A DNA stretch of 64,000 nucleotides from JALYNX01 sp963749415. GTDB lineage: Bacteria; Actinomycetota; Acidimicrobiia; Spongiisociales; ZC4RG35. Below the pieces are notes generated by a model. That model was not told where the DNA came from and did not search any database. It saw nothing but the letters and a program-made list of their open reading frames with translations. Within the stretch, counting starts at the first letter, position 1. Every line of letters begins with the position of its first letter. This document shows, piece after piece, positions 63,617 through 64,000 of the stretch. The stretch is from assembly GCA_963749415.1 (NCBI GenBank), contig CAVVMG010000001.1, positions 1,054,001-1,118,000 on the forward strand, given 5' to 3'. A program made the translations under genes and the position numbers.

Positions 63617-64000
63617 TCAGCCGAGCATGGGGAGATCCAGCCCCCGGTCCCGAGCGACCCGTTGCGCGCTTCTCGTAGCCGGCGTCAGCATGTCGCATCA
63701 CCCCGGTGCCCGGGTCATTTGTCAAGACCCGTTCCAACCGAAGGGCAGCCTCAGCCGTGCCATCGGCGACCACCTGGGCTCCAGCGTGGATCGAGTTCCC
63801 GATGCCCACCCCGCCGCCGTGATGCACTGCCACCCAGGCCGCCCCCGACGCCACGTTGAGCATCGCGTTGAGGATGGGCCAGTCGGCCACCGCGTCCGAA
63901 CCGTCGGCCATGGACTCGGTCTCCCGGTAGGGGGAGGCCACCGACCCGGAGTCGAGGTGGTCCCTACCGATCACGATCGGTGCCTCCACCTCGCCCGAGC
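63617..64000 (-). CDS. hutU: Urocanate hydratase, C-terminal part, with apparent frameshift
   Basis: The 3' end of hutU on the reverse strand. APIVIGRDHLDSGSVASPYRE, then HHGGGVGIGNSIHAG and NDPGTGVMRHADAGYEK are textbook urocanase sequences. After GYEK the frame changes: the native ending reads AQRVARDRGLDLPMLG then TGA at 63617-63619, but an extra base (about 63664-63671, in CGCGC) shifts it, and the unshifted frame runs on to 63303 inside hutG. It is thus a truncated or frameshifted copy, or a sequence error. Most of the gene lies outside the window. Confidence 0.85.

Overview
The window is a dense, high-GC stretch of bacterial chromosome, with one short partial gene at each end. It looks actinobacterial, and an Acidimicrobiia-like lineage is my best guess from gene content only. 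The supporting signs are a dnaK-grpE-dnaJ-hspR operon, a GabD2-type aldehyde dehydrogenase, LigC/LigD-Pol type repair proteins, many GTG/TTG starts, and about twenty 4-base start/stop overlaps. I see no rRNA, tRNA, CRISPR array, transposase, integrase or prophage gene. No gap between genes exceeds about 300 bases. Neighbouring convergent genes usually touch or overlap at their ends.

Layout. 1-4.3 kb: end of trpC, then trpF-trpB-trpA-aroF as one overlapping operon, then a GNAT acetyltransferase. 4.3-6.1 kb: reverse-strand mscL, NfeD, SPFH membrane-stress cluster. 6.2-15.1 kb: clpB, a ceramidase-like membrane protein divergent from a FAD/Rieske oxidoreductase, then the reverse-strand dnaK-grpE-dnaJ-hspR operon with a small unknown fifth gene. 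A sigma-70 type promoter carrying two direct repeats lies in front of dnaK, beside a hairpin-rich GC element. 15.3-21.8 kb: small lipoprotein, cytochrome c, DoxX plus an unknown partner, a DNA methyltransferase with LMW phosphatase, a second GNAT, msrB with a Nudix enzyme, and CHAD with DUF427. 21.8-31.3 kb: ABC exporter plus XRE regulator, SDR plus QueA-like enzyme, a GAF kinase/LuxR two-component system, a DrrAB-like exporter behind a clean inverted-repeat operator, DinB, dienelactone hydrolase and VOC proteins. 31.3-41.2 kb: DAO-family oxidase with transketolase, an ECF sigma factor coupled to an O6-alkylguanine methyltransferase fused to an Ada-type zinc domain, MFS transporter, hydrolase, AhpD-like protein and aldehyde dehydrogenase. 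41.2-49.2 kb: DUF5343 protein, LigD-type polymerase, and an ATP-dependent DNA ligase heading a five-gene chain with two complete ABC-2 exporters. 49.2-64 kb: small unknowns, DUF2461, cation exchanger, muralytic enzyme, RidA, zinc peptidase, msrA, tandem S41 lipoprotein proteases, amidohydrolase-maf-lipoprotein-thioesterase-dus run, and the hut end (hutG-like, then the 3' end of hutU with an apparent frameshift).

Functional themes are aromatic amino acid synthesis, protein-damage repair (Hsp70/ClpB, MsrA and MsrB, several proteases), DNA alkylation and break repair, and four ABC-2 type export systems. The observations I rate highest are the ECF sigma/OGT-Ada fusion, the non-canonical dnaK operator, the palindromes in short divergent promoters, two genes whose conserved N-termini lack any ATG/GTG/TTG start, and the hutU frameshift.
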